Shown in pieces: positions 19,162-26,753 of a DNA stretch of 64,000 bases. Under the pieces are notes generated by a model. The model worked only from the letters and a program-made list of their open reading frames with translations. It was not told the DNA's origin and ran no database searches. The stretch's first letter is position 1; each line of letters starts with the position of its first letter. The DNA is taken from the NCBI RefSeq assembly GCF_004114425.1, contig NZ_RDQF01000007.1, positions 124,001-188,000 of the forward strand. The letters are read 5' to 3'. This DNA is from Bradyrhizobium vignae. Lineage in GTDB: Bacteria; Pseudomonadota; Alphaproteobacteria; Rhizobiales; Xanthobacteraceae. The translations under genes and the position numbers were made by a program.

Positions 19162-20292
19162 ATGACCAACGCCTTCACGCCCATAGAAATCCAACGTCCC
19201 ACCATCCTGGAGTTCGGCAACGGCACGATCACCGCTGCAGCGCGCTTCGTCGAGCGGATCGGCGCCAGGCGGCCGCTGGTGATCTCGGACCCGTTCAACG
19301 CGCGCCGTGTCGACACGCTGGCGCTGCCGGGGGCGGTGAAAGTGTTCGGCGACGTCAAGCCCGAGCCTGACCTGCCCAATCTCGAGAAGGCGTTGGCGAT
19401 GGCGAAGGAGGTCAAGCCCGATCTCGTCGTCGGCTTCGGCGGCGGCAGCGCGATGGATCTCGCCAAGCTGGTCGCGGTGATGTGCACGAACGAGGTCGCA
19501 TTCGCCGACATCGTCGGGCCCGAGAAGGTGGCCGGACGCAACGTGGCACTGATGCAGATCCCAACCACCTCGGGTACCGGCAGCGAGGCCGGCACCCGCG
19601 CGCTGGTCACCGATCCCGTCAGCCAGAACAAGCAGGCAGTGCAGAGCCGCTTCATGCTGGCCGACATCGCGATCATCGATCCGGACCTGACGATGACCGT
19701 GCCGAAGCAAGTGACTGCGGCGACCGGCGTCGACGCCTTGGCGCATTGCGTCGAGGCCTACACCAGCCGCAAGGCGCATCCGACGATCGACCTCTATGCG
19801 CTCGAAGGCGCACGGCTGGTCGGACGCTATCTCAAGCGCGCGGTCACCGATGGCAGCGACCGCGAGGCGCGTGCCGGCCTGTCACTGGCCTCGCTCTATG
19901 GCGGCTATTGCCTCGGGCCGGTGAATACGACGGCGGGCCACGCCGTGGCCTATCCGCTCGGCACGCGCCATCACGTTGCGCACGGTCTCGCCTGCGCGGT
20001 GATCTTCCCGCACACGCTCGCTTTCAACATGCCGGCGGTGAACGAGAAGACAGTCGCCGTGCTGGGTGCACTGGGGCTGCCGGAACGCAATGATCCCGAG
20101 CTTGCATTCGATGCCAGCTATGAGTTCTGCAAGGACCTCGGCATCGAGATGCGACTGTCCGCGCTCGGCGTGCCCAGAAACGATCTCGGCGTGATGGCGG
20201 ACGAGGCGCACGCCATTCGTCGCCTGCTCGACAACAATCCGCGCGATTTGAGCCGGGATGCGATCCTCAACATGTACGAGGTCGCGTTCTGA
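19162..20292 (+). CDS. iron-containing alcohol dehydrogenase
   Basis: NAD(P)-dependent dehydrogenase with divalent metal. From ATG 19162 it has 376 residues. The Rossmann-like GFGGGSAMDLAK, the TTSGTGSEAG turn, the metal-ligand Asp and His in ATGVDALAHCVEAY, and the His pair in TRHHVAHGLACA are all present. It is 13 bases after the PdxA-like gene. It could oxidise or reduce an aldehyde intermediate of the operon (glyceraldehyde- or lactaldehyde-type). The family also includes maleylacetate reductases and 4-hydroxybutyrate dehydrogenases, so the substrate is open. Confidence 0.9.
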   Translation: MTNAFTPIEIQRPTILEFGNGTITAAARFVERIGARRPLVISDPFNARRVDTLALPGAVKVFGDVKPEPDLPNLEKALAMAKEVKPDLVVGFGGGSAMDLAKLVAVMCTNEVAFADIVGPEKVAGRNVALMQIPTTSGTGSEAGTRALVTDPVSQNKQAVQSRFMLADIAIIDPDLTMTVPKQVTAATGVDALAHCVEAYTSRKAHPTIDLYALEGARLVGRYLKRAVTDGSDREARAGLSLASLYGGYCLGPVNTTAGHAVAYPLGTRHHVAHGLACAVIFPHTLAFNMPAVNEKTVAVLGALGLPERNDPELAFDASYEFCKDLGIEMRLSALGVPRNDLGVMADEAHAIRRLLDNNPRDLSRDAILNMYEVAF

Positions 20293-20348
20293 CACGCCTG
20301 CTGCGCGCGGCAACAATCAACAACACAATGAAAGTAGAGGAAACTTCG

Positions 20349-21320
20349 ATGAGATCGATGTGGCTTGGTCTTGTGTCGGCAGTGCTGCTGACGACGTCGC
20401 CGGTGCAGGCGCAGGACGCCTATCCGTCCAAGCAGGTAACTGTGATCGTTCCCTTCGCCGCCGGCGGCACAGCGGATATCTTCGCGCGCATGGTCTCGAA
20501 CCAATTGCAGACGAAATTCGGCAAGCCGTTCGTGGTCGAGAATGTGGGCGGCGCGGGCTCGATCCTCGGCGTCACGCGGCTGGCGAAGTCGGCGCCTGAC
20601 GGCATCACGCTCGGCCTTGCCAGCACCTCCGCGCTCGCGATCAATCCGTCGCTCTACGGCCCGAAGCTGAGTTACCAGCCGGACAAGGATCTGGTGCCGG
20701 TCGCCCAGATCAGCGTCGTGCCCAACGTGCTCGTAGTGAACCCGAGCAAGATCAAGGCGCGCACCGTGCCGGAACTGATCGCGTATCTGAAGGCGAACCC
20801 CGACAAGGTCTCGTTCGGCTCCGCCGGCGTCGGCACTTCGCAGCATCTGGCCGGCGAGCTGTTCCAGCAGATGACCGGCACCAAGATGGTGCACGTGCCC
20901 TACAAGGGGTCGAGCCAGATGCTGACGGACCTGCTCAGCGGCCAGATCGATCTCGCCTTCGACAATGTGCCGCTGCTGCTGCCGCAGGTGAAGACCGGCC
21001 AGCTCGCGATGCTGGCGACCGCAACCCCCAAGCGCGCCGACTTCGATCGCGAAGTCCCCGCGGTGGCCGAATTCCTGCCGGGCTTCGAGGCGGTGGCCTG
21101 GCACGGCTTCTTCGTCCCTGCGGGCACGCCGAAGCCGATCGTCGAAAAGCTCTCGGCCGAAATCCGCGCCTTCATGCAGCAGCCGGAGACGGTGCAGAAG
21201 ATGGCCGAGCTTGGTGCCGCTGCGGTGGCGGTGGATTCGGAGCCCTTCGCAGCCTACATCGCCTCCGAGACGGTGCGCTGGAAGAAGGTGATCGAGGCGG
21301 CGAACATCAAGCTGGAGTAG
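20349..21320 (+). CDS. tripartite tricarboxylate transporter (TctC/Bug-type) binding protein
   Basis: Periplasmic solute-binding protein for a carboxylate. From ATG 20349 it has 323 residues. A signal peptide ends at QAQ-DAYPSK. Typical Bug features follow: VIVPFAAGGTADIFAR, VVENVGGAGSILG, FGSAGVGTSQHLAGELF and HVPYKGSSQ. AGAGGAA precedes the start. It is the last gene of the operon, 56 bases after the alcohol dehydrogenase. No TctA/TctB membrane genes follow, so it must share a transporter encoded elsewhere or act as a sensor. It probably binds the acid sugar catabolised by this operon. Confidence 0.9.
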   Translation: MRSMWLGLVSAVLLTTSPVQAQDAYPSKQVTVIVPFAAGGTADIFARMVSNQLQTKFGKPFVVENVGGAGSILGVTRLAKSAPDGITLGLASTSALAINPSLYGPKLSYQPDKDLVPVAQISVVPNVLVVNPSKIKARTVPELIAYLKANPDKVSFGSAGVGTSQHLAGELFQQMTGTKMVHVPYKGSSQMLTDLLSGQIDLAFDNVPLLLPQVKTGQLAMLATATPKRADFDREVPAVAEFLPGFEAVAWHGFFVPAGTPKPIVEKLSAEIRAFMQQPETVQKMAELGAAAVAVDSEPFAAYIASETVRWKKVIEAANIKLE

Positions 21321-21353
21321 GCGCACCGTTGCTGGTCTTTCGCCAGCTGAAAC

Positions 21354-21394
21354 GGGCCGGATCACGACGCGGCCGCTTCTCCGCGGTCCGGCCC
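21354..21394. terminator. convergent hairpin terminator candidate
   Basis: GGGCCGG at 21354-21360 pairs with CCGGCCC at 21388-21394, with an inner GCGG/CCGC stem. It lies between the convergent stops of the binding protein and the G1-like gene. There is no T-run on the plus strand, so strength is uncertain; it could serve both directions. Confidence 0.45.
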
Positions 21395-21412
21395 GAAATG
21401 CGCTTTGTTAGC

Positions 21413-22393
21413 TCACGCCATGGGATCCTGGAATGTACACGTGACGCCGATCGGGGTGCTCGCGTTCTCCTGCCGTAGTGCCGCGCGTGACACAATGACG
21501 GTTCGCTCGGGATTGGCGAAATTCTCGCGCATCTCGATCATGAGTGCGTTGTCGGCGAGCGTCATCATGCGCCCTGACCCGACCGCTCCGTCCGCAGCCC
21601 GCGCCACACAGTAGCTGAAATCCACGGAACCATAATCCGGAAGCGGAAACAGGTCGCCGCTGCTCGGGTCGGTCGGCCGCTCCATCACCCATTCCACCGA
21701 TGATCCGAGCGGTTCGATCTCTCCGGGCGGCTGTCGGACGAGAAACGAGCGGAATTCGCCGGTGCTCTGGTTCTTGATGAAGTACAGAACGTCTCCGCTG
21801 ACCTGCACCGCAAGACCCGCGAGGATCTCATCGCCGGTCTCGATCGGCAGGTTGTCGATCACCGTGATCGCTTGCGGCGTCATGTCCTTTTCGTCCGAGT
21901 TGTGCCACCAGTCCCACCAGGCGAAGTGATTTGGCTTGCGGTTGGGCCAGTGGCCGGTGCCGATTTGAGGAAGGGACGTATTGGGTAACCTGCCGTTGCG
22001 GCCGTCGAGGCCCACCCACAACAACGATTTGGGGTCGTCGGAGTGCGTGTTCAGCGCCGGCGCGGACGGCTGACGCACGGCCGGCACCTTCCATCCGCCT
22101 GCTGCGAAAACGATCCGCTGCGGCCAGGGCGTGGAGACCAGCGCCCCCGACCAATTCAACATCGATTCAAGTGCTCCTCCGAGCGATGGGGGGTCGATGG
22201 TGCTGAACGTCGGTCGCTTCGCGGAAAAGCGCGGCGAAACGAGAGTTGTCCAAAATTTGAACAGCTCCGGCTCGGTGAGAACATCCGGCTTTTGCGGAAT
22301 GCCGTAGAGATCGAGCTTGTCCGAGCTGGCCTCTAGGAGATTGAAGCCCTCCGGCACGACCTCGTACAAGCCGTAGCCATCACTCTTGCGCAT
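21413..22393 (-). CDS. G1 (eqolisin)-like peptidase homologue
   Basis: 326 residues from ATG 22393 (MRKSDGYGLYEVVPEGF), chosen because GGAGGG lies 4 bases upstream. The central and C-terminal parts resemble glutamic peptidases of family G1: LLWVGLDGRNG, then a Gln at about 143 (TSLPQIGTGHW), the aromatic WWDWW at 159-163, and a VEWVMERP segment at about 233-240 carrying the likely Glu partner. The dyad Gln/Glu defines eqolisins. The N-terminal YGIPQKPD segment also recalls the family. No Sec or Tat signal peptide is seen, unlike fungal eqolisins. It overlaps the upstream gene by 14 bases and is the last gene of the SARP operon. It could be a protease, an inactive fold or a lectin-like relative. 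Confidence 0.6.
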   Translation of the reverse strand: MRKSDGYGLYEVVPEGFNLLEASSDKLDLYGIPQKPDVLTEPELFKFWTTLVSPRFSAKRPTFSTIDPPSLGGALESMLNWSGALVSTPWPQRIVFAAGGWKVPAVRQPSAPALNTHSDDPKSLLWVGLDGRNGRLPNTSLPQIGTGHWPNRKPNHFAWWDWWHNSDEKDMTPQAITVIDNLPIETGDEILAGLAVQVSGDVLYFIKNQSTGEFRSFLVRQPPGEIEPLGSSVEWVMERPTDPSSGDLFPLPDYGSVDFSYCVARAADGAVGSGRMMTLADNALMIEMRENFANPERTVIVSRAALRQENASTPIGVTCTFQDPMA

Positions 22394-23330
22394 CTTTCCC
22401 TCCTGCGAAGACACCGGTGTCCGCCCACTCGCGCCTGGCGTTGTCGACGAGCTCCCTGAACTTCGGCAGGTATGTCCGATCGAGGAGAATTTTGTCAGTG
22501 ATCGCGGCTGCGAGTGTCACGCCTGCCATGGTATCCGAGCGATAGTGGAGGCCGGCGATTTCGCGATTGCGCGCCACTCTGTCGGCAAGGGCACCAAGCG
22601 TCTTTCCGATCGTGGTTCTCCCCGCGACTCCCGGCGCGGGGGCTGGAACGCCGAGGGATGGCGGTATGACCTCCGTGAGCAGAGCCGCGAAGACGTGAGC
22701 CTGGGTAGCGTGACCGCTTGGGTAGGACGCATGCCCGCCGTGCTGGATCGGCGACATGAGGCCGGGCACGACCTGGGTTGGACGCGGACGATTGAAATGA
22801 GCCTTGTAGTGCATCGTGATCAATGCCGTGAGCGCGTCGGCGACGATCAGCATGCGCGATGTCGCCGGGTGCGTCGTCGCCGTCGCGGACACCAGATGCA
22901 GGAACTTGCTGATGAATTCGTCGGCCTCGGATACGATGTCGTCGAGGGCCGCAGCGCGCTCGTGAACTGCCATGTTTCTCAAGGCGCTGATATCGTCGTC
23001 AAGCGCCCCGGCCCAAGGGGTTGGCCCGGCGCCGAGCAGCGCAAATCCGCCGAGCCTGTCGAGCCAATCTGCCCGGCTGGCAAGATCGGACATCACGACC
23101 CAGGCGTACCAACGGGTCGACCACAGCCTCATGCCAAAGCCGCTGGGATCGAATCTGGCGCCGGCGATATCGCGCTCGCTTATGAACGGGCGATCGACGC
23201 GATCGCTGAACATGGCGCCGCCTGATCCGCCCGCGTTGCCGCCGTAGCCTCCATACCCGCCATACCCGCCGTAGCCTCCATAGCCGCCATATCCGCCGTA
23301 ACCGCCATATCCCCCGTATCCGCCTGCCAT
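22380..23330 (-). CDS. PAP2/vanadium haloperoxidase-family protein with N-terminal GGY repeats
   Basis: 316 residues. Residues 3-29 are nine GGY repeats, followed by a GGN/GGS-rich stretch, then a soluble all-helical PAP2 domain. Its vanadate/phosphate motifs are KAHFNRPRP (K-x6-RP), SYPSGH and NREIAGLHYRSD (R-x5-H plus Asp). Members act as haloperoxidases with vanadate or as acid phosphatases. Three hydrophobic stretches exist but no clear signal peptide. GGAGG lies 6 bases before the ATG at 23330. It starts 15 bases after the regulator's stop and its end overlaps the G1-like gene, so the three are one operon. The repeat is described separately. Confidence 0.75.
   Translation of the reverse strand: MAGGYGGYGGYGGYGGYGGYGGYGGYGGYGGNAGGSGGAMFSDRVDRPFISERDIAGARFDPSGFGMRLWSTRWYAWVVMSDLASRADWLDRLGGFALLGAGPTPWAGALDDDISALRNMAVHERAAALDDIVSEADEFISKFLHLVSATATTHPATSRMLIVADALTALITMHYKAHFNRPRPTQVVPGLMSPIQHGGHASYPSGHATQAHVFAALLTEVIPPSLGVPAPAPGVAGRTTIGKTLGALADRVARNREIAGLHYRSDTMAGVTLAAAITDKILLDRTYLPKFRELVDNARREWADTGVFAGGKDAQE
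23244..23324 (-). repeat. nine tandem GGY codon repeats (9-bp unit)
   Basis: The 81-base run encodes Gly-Gly-Tyr nine times just after the initiator Met-Ala. The codons vary synonymously (TAC and TAT; all glycine codons are GGN with GGC common), so the amino-acid repeat is maintained while the DNA has drifted. This points to selection on the protein, or to an older expansion. Such Gly/Tyr-rich ends occur in adhesive, phase-separating or secreted proteins. Confidence 0.9.
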
Positions 23331-23345
23331 GTGTGCCTCCTCTGT

Positions 23346-25397
23346 TTAGAATTCGTCGGTGCCGCTCGTGCCGTCTCCGTGTTGAAGTGTCGCCAGCCGT
23401 GAGAGCGCTGCTTCGACCCGCGTCAGGGTCGGCTTCGGCCACGGCGACGTCGTGATCCACCTCAGATCGATCTCGCCCGCCGTCATCAGGGGTTGGGCAA
23501 AAGTCTGCGCATCGTCGAGACGTCCGCTCTCCACGAGTGCGGCAACGAGGACGCGCAGGTTCACCTGGTTGCTGGGCAATTGCATCGCAACCCGCATCGC
23601 GTGTTCGATGGCAGATGTGAGATCCCGCTTGGCAAAATAGGCCTGAGCCGAGATCATCTCGGCGAACCATGCGTGCCGATCTCTCGGGGACAGGCGCAGA
23701 TTGACTGCCGCATCGCGGAGCGCATCTTCGTAGTTTTCGCAGCGGACATGCACCGCGGCCCGGTACGCGAATGCGAGCGCCAGGTTCGGCGTAAGCTCGA
23801 TCGCGCGGTCAAGCTGGCTGAGGGCCCCGACATGGTCGTGCTTGCACTGCGACAACGTGTAACCGCCGACGGCGTTGGCGAGCGGATCTGCCGAGTTGCG
23901 CTCCAGCGCTCTTTCGGCGAGGGCACGCGCGGTATCGCGCTCGTTCAATGCATTCGCGGACCATCCGCGCGCCACGCGCTGCATGTGCCAGATCGCGCTG
24001 TACGACAGCGGCGGAGCCCAATTGGGGCTGAGCATGTGCGCCCGCTCGAAGTTGGTTCGCGCCGTCACGAACGTCGTGTACTCCGGACTGAACATCTGAT
24101 CGTAACCGACCAACGCCAGTTGATAGGCGTCGAGATCGTCTGGTCTCTTCTGCATAGCGCGATGAAGCTCCCGATCGCGGACTTGGGGCGCCAGCGAGCG
24201 GATGACCTCGACGGCGATGCGATCCTGCAAGTCGAAGACATCGGCTGCAGTCCCGCTGAGACGATCGACGCGGACGACTTCGACCGTTTCGGCGGCAACG
24301 AGCTCGGTCGAGATCCGGATCTGATCGCCGGCGCGCTGAATGCTTCCATGAAGCAGGTATTGCGCATTGAGATCGCGGCCGATTGCACGCAGATCCGGCG
24401 TCTGCGATGCCGGGATCATCGTGGAGCCGCGGGAAATGACGAACAGCTCTTTCAATCCCGACAGAGCCTGGACGACACTGTCGACGACGCCAATCGTGAA
24501 TTGAGGCTCCAGGGTGGGCGAGAGCGCGCGAAAGGGAAGGACGGCGACCGACGGCCGGCTGACGACGGATCCGGCCAGGGCGACAGCGGGTGCTGCTACG
24601 GCGGACGCAGCCGGCCGCACGACGGTTTCGGGCTGCTGCTGCCGCAGGCCGGCGATCAAGTCCTGCGTCAGTTTGTGCGGCTCGATGTCGTAAGCATCTT
24701 CGAGTTGGCGCCAGAGGCGCGCATAGATCGCGAGTGCCGCGCCAATGCTCCCGGTCGCGAGATGGCTCTTGATGAGAACACGAATGGCCCGCTCGTTTTC
24801 GGAATCCAGCCGGTGGATCGCCTTCGCAGCAGCTTCCGCGGTTGCCGCCACGACGGGGTCGGTCTCACTGGGCAGCAGCCTCGTCAGCGCGTCGATCAGC
24901 CGTTCGTGGATCAGGGGGCGCGTCTCTGCGAGCCATTCCGAGAATGCCGGATCGACGCCCTCCAGGTCGTCGAGGATATCGTCGGTCAGGCGTTCGCGCG
25001 TGAGCAATAGTGGATGGACGATACCGCGCTCGGCATCCGAGATGATCTCGACCAGATCACACGTCACCCGCTCGATCTCGAGTGCCACGTGGATTTGGTC
25101 TGCATGGAAGTGCGGGCAACCGAGCGCCTTTAGCTCGCGCTGAATCTGGCTTAACGATTGGCGCAGCGAACCCTTTGCGAGCGGGTCTTCCTTCTCGCTC
25201 CAGAGCAGCCCGACCAACTTGCTCCTGGGCAACTGGCGTGCGGAGGAGAGCATCATGTAGCCGAGAAGCGCTTGCGCCTTTCGGCCGAGCCCGACCTCGT
25301 GCCCGTCCACGGACGCCGAAAATGCTCCGATGATTTTAAGTGTCAGGTGGCGGGGCTCGTCTGCGCCAACCGCCTCGTTGCTGTTGACTCCCGACAT
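23346..25397 (-). CDS. SARP-like regulator: wHTH-BTAD, TolB-N-like region, TPR repeats
   Basis: 683 residues from ATG 25397 (MSGVNSNEAV); an in-frame start at 25586 would add 63 residues with no recognised domain. Order: OmpR-type winged helix (about 15-100, LTLKIIGAFSASVDGHEV, GRKAQALLGYMML), bacterial transcriptional activator helices (about 100-265), a segment RPSVAVLPFRALSP like the TolB N-domain found in CadC/adenylate-cyclase-like regulators (about 280-400), then tetratricopeptide-like repeats (about 440-660, e.g. ALSQLDRAIELTPNLALAFAYRAA). It probably activates its own leftward operon. The TPR end may bind a partner or ligand. Strong family match for the N-terminus. Confidence 0.8.
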   Translation of the reverse strand: MSGVNSNEAVGADEPRHLTLKIIGAFSASVDGHEVGLGRKAQALLGYMMLSSARQLPRSKLVGLLWSEKEDPLAKGSLRQSLSQIQRELKALGCPHFHADQIHVALEIERVTCDLVEIISDAERGIVHPLLLTRERLTDDILDDLEGVDPAFSEWLAETRPLIHERLIDALTRLLPSETDPVVAATAEAAAKAIHRLDSENERAIRVLIKSHLATGSIGAALAIYARLWRQLEDAYDIEPHKLTQDLIAGLRQQQPETVVRPAASAVAAPAVALAGSVVSRPSVAVLPFRALSPTLEPQFTIGVVDSVVQALSGLKELFVISRGSTMIPASQTPDLRAIGRDLNAQYLLHGSIQRAGDQIRISTELVAAETVEVVRVDRLSGTAADVFDLQDRIAVEVIRSLAPQVRDRELHRAMQKRPDDLDAYQLALVGYDQMFSPEYTTFVTARTNFERAHMLSPNWAPPLSYSAIWHMQRVARGWSANALNERDTARALAERALERNSADPLANAVGGYTLSQCKHDHVGALSQLDRAIELTPNLALAFAYRAAVHVRCENYEDALRDAAVNLRLSPRDRHAWFAEMISAQAYFAKRDLTSAIEHAMRVAMQLPSNQVNLRVLVAALVESGRLDDAQTFAQPLMTAGEIDLRWITTSPWPKPTLTRVEAALSRLATLQHGDGTSGTDEF

Positions 25398-25654
25398 CTC
25401 GTCCCATCCCCCGTCGATGATGTCGACGACGCTGTAGGAGGGCAGGTTCCGGGTGGCCAGACTTGGCAGAATGCAAACGATCGGTTCGCGCGGTCTGCGA
25501 AGCCAATGACAGGTGAGCTCAGGAATACAGCCCGCCGGATCTGATGCAATTCGGGAATGGTACATCTCGCGTCGTCGGATGGTCAAGGGTTGCGGAATGA
25601 TCGAAATGCGACTTGCGGGCGGAATGAAAAAAGCTCGCTACTTCGAGCCGAGGA

Positions 25655-25672
25655 GCGTGAAATCAGCGTGAA
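25655..25672 (+). promoter_or_regulatory. SARP-type operator candidate: two heptamers, 11-bp period
   Basis: GCGTGAA at 25655-25661 and again at 25666-25672, exactly 11 bases apart, as in the tandem heptamers that SARP regulators bind. It sits upstream of the SARP gene. Inference from the layout of SARP sites. Confidence 0.45.
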
Positions 25673-25860
25673 TCGGCGGCTCTCCGGCGGCATGCGGGGC
25701 AGTCGCCGCGCCGTCGACAACTCACGCGCGAACTCGATCTGACTTGTTCGCCTTGTCCGACATATCGTGCGCGGCGGCGGAAGGCCGGCAGGGAGAGATG
25801 ACGGTATCGTGTACGGCAAGTCCCGCGCCCGTCGACGCGGCGCGTTGCGCGCACGCCGGA

Positions 25861-25878
25861 TTCACGGCTGATTCACGG
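25861..25878 (-). promoter_or_regulatory. second heptamer pair, inverted, 11-bp period
   Basis: TTCACGG at 25861-25867 and 25872-25878; on the minus strand this reads CCGTGAA twice with 11-bp period. It is the opposite-strand counterpart of the pair at 25655, with similar flanks (ATCAG, then CGTGAATC). It lies 75 bases before the 105-residue gene. Confidence 0.45.
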
Positions 25879-25952
25879 CCGACTTCGCTTCGCCGGTCTA
25901 AGCTTCGTTCGTGACCGAAGTGTCGCGCAACTTGGCAAGGGAGAGGCGTATC

Positions 25953-26273
25953 ATGACTGTCCTGCTGAGAAACACCTTCAAAGTCTGGATCGATCGTGCG
26001 CCCGGCGCGCCGCCCAAGCTGATCATGACGGGAGACGTGCGGGTGCCGACCAACGGCTGGCAAGCCCGCCTGACAAAGCGCACGCCGCAGGGGATCAATC
26101 CGAAGATCCTGATCCTCGACGTGAATGCCCAGGAGCCGAGCGGGGAAGCTCTGCAGGAGATCACGACGATCCCACTCCGCTACGAGGAAAGTCCGCCGCA
26201 GGACGAATACGGCCAGGTGATGATTGCGAACGGCAAGGGTGAGATCGTTGTCCACATCGGTCGCACGCATTGA
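25953..26273 (+). CDS. protein of unknown function (106 aa), beta-rich
   Basis: Not recognised. ATG 25953 follows GGGAGAGG. The chain begins MTVLLRNTFKVWIDRAPG and has many alternating hydrophobic beta-like strands (KLIMTGDVRVPT, KILILDVNAQ, GEIVVHIGRTH) without Cys, signal or membrane segment. It starts 75 bases after a heptamer pair, so the SARP regulator may control it along with its own operon. Composition is normal for the genome. Confidence 0.6.
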   Translation: MTVLLRNTFKVWIDRAPGAPPKLIMTGDVRVPTNGWQARLTKRTPQGINPKILILDVNAQEPSGEALQEITTIPLRYEESPPQDEYGQVMIANGKGEIVVHIGRTH

Positions 26274-26583
26274 TGGCGTGCTCTGGTCGGAATGGTCGCA
26301 TCCGATCCGGCCATTGCGCGCACGTCCCGTGCACGCTGAGATCACCGAGGTGAGCTTGCAGACGCGGTGCCGCGAACATGCGCTCCGCGCTTATTCCGAA
26401 AAGGAGCGCCAAGACGTTTCGCTCGGGCGTGAACGCAGCAAGAACAAGCAACGATGTTCACAGAAGGGCTGGACCGCGAAGATCAGCGCGGCTATATGAG
26501 CGGCCTGCGAGCCGCTGATTTGCAAAATTTTCAGCCAGCCTCGCAAGACTCCGAAGAAAGCTTAGCGATTTCAAGCGCTTCGG
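26274..26583. other. 310-base gap before tRNA-Gln
   Basis: No gene found. It holds weak inverted repeats: GCGCTCC at 26380-26386 with GGAGCGC at 26403-26409, and AGCGGC at 26499-26504 with GCCGCT at 26511-26516. The latter may be a weak terminator for the unknown upstream gene, though no T-run follows. The tRNA promoter should lie in the last 60 bases; no clear -35/-10 could be picked by eye. Confidence 0.4.
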
Positions 26584-26657
26584 TGGGGAATGGTGTAACG
26601 GTAGCACAACAGACTCTGACTCTGTTTGTCTTGGTTCGAATCCAGGTTCCCCAGCCA
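26584..26657 (+). tRNA. tRNA-Gln (anticodon CTG)
   Basis: The 74-base gene folds as a cloverleaf. Acceptor TGGGGAA pairs with TTCCCCA, the D stem is GTGT/GCAC, the anticodon stem ACAGA/TCTGT holds the loop CTCTGAC with anticodon CTG (loop positions 3-5), and the T arm is CTTGG-TTCGAAT-CCAGG. Discriminator G and an encoded CCA end at 26657. The last 18 bases are the attachment core of the inserted element and are repeated at 30151. Confidence 0.95.
26640..26657 (+). repeat. att core, left copy (in tRNA-Gln 3' end)
   Basis: ATCCAGGTTCCCCAGCCA, identical to 30151-30168. It is the T-arm, acceptor and CCA of the tRNA. Confidence 0.88.
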
Positions 26658-26731
26658 CCAACCCGCTAATGACCTGAGCATCTTGGGATTTTCGGCGCGG
26701 CATTCCGCCTTCTTGCCGAGACCCGCTCAAA

Positions 26732-26753
26732 ATGCTCCCACAATGCTTCCACA
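26732..26753 (+). repeat. left arm-type tandem repeat
   Basis: ATGCTCCCACA at 26732-26742 followed directly by ATGCTTCCACA at 26743-26753 (one mismatch). It starts 75 bases inside the left att core and overlaps the integrase start codon. Matching pairs occur at the other end (30071-30091), so these are candidate arm-type integrase-binding sites. Confidence 0.55.

Larger units (their letters stand above)
25398..25952. other. 555-base divergent intergenic region
   Basis: Lies between the leftward SARP operon and the rightward 105-residue gene. Short open frames are present but none has a convincing ribosome site or family. The main content is two pairs of CGTGAA-containing heptamers with 11-bp period (25655-25672 and 25861-25878), listed separately. 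If the regulator used the upstream start at 25586 the gap would be 366 bases. Confidence 0.6.

Noticed and set aside
23244..23324. GGY-coding repeat as a CRISPR-like array
   Set aside because: 9-bp in-frame codon repeat with no spacers; it is a protein low-complexity run.
25663..25854. Short Arg-rich frames in the SARP upstream gap
   Set aside because: No ribosome site, no conserved motif, and they overlap the heptamer sites.
26499..26516. AGCGGC/GCCGCT hairpin as a strong terminator
   Set aside because: Short stem and no T-run; too weak to call.
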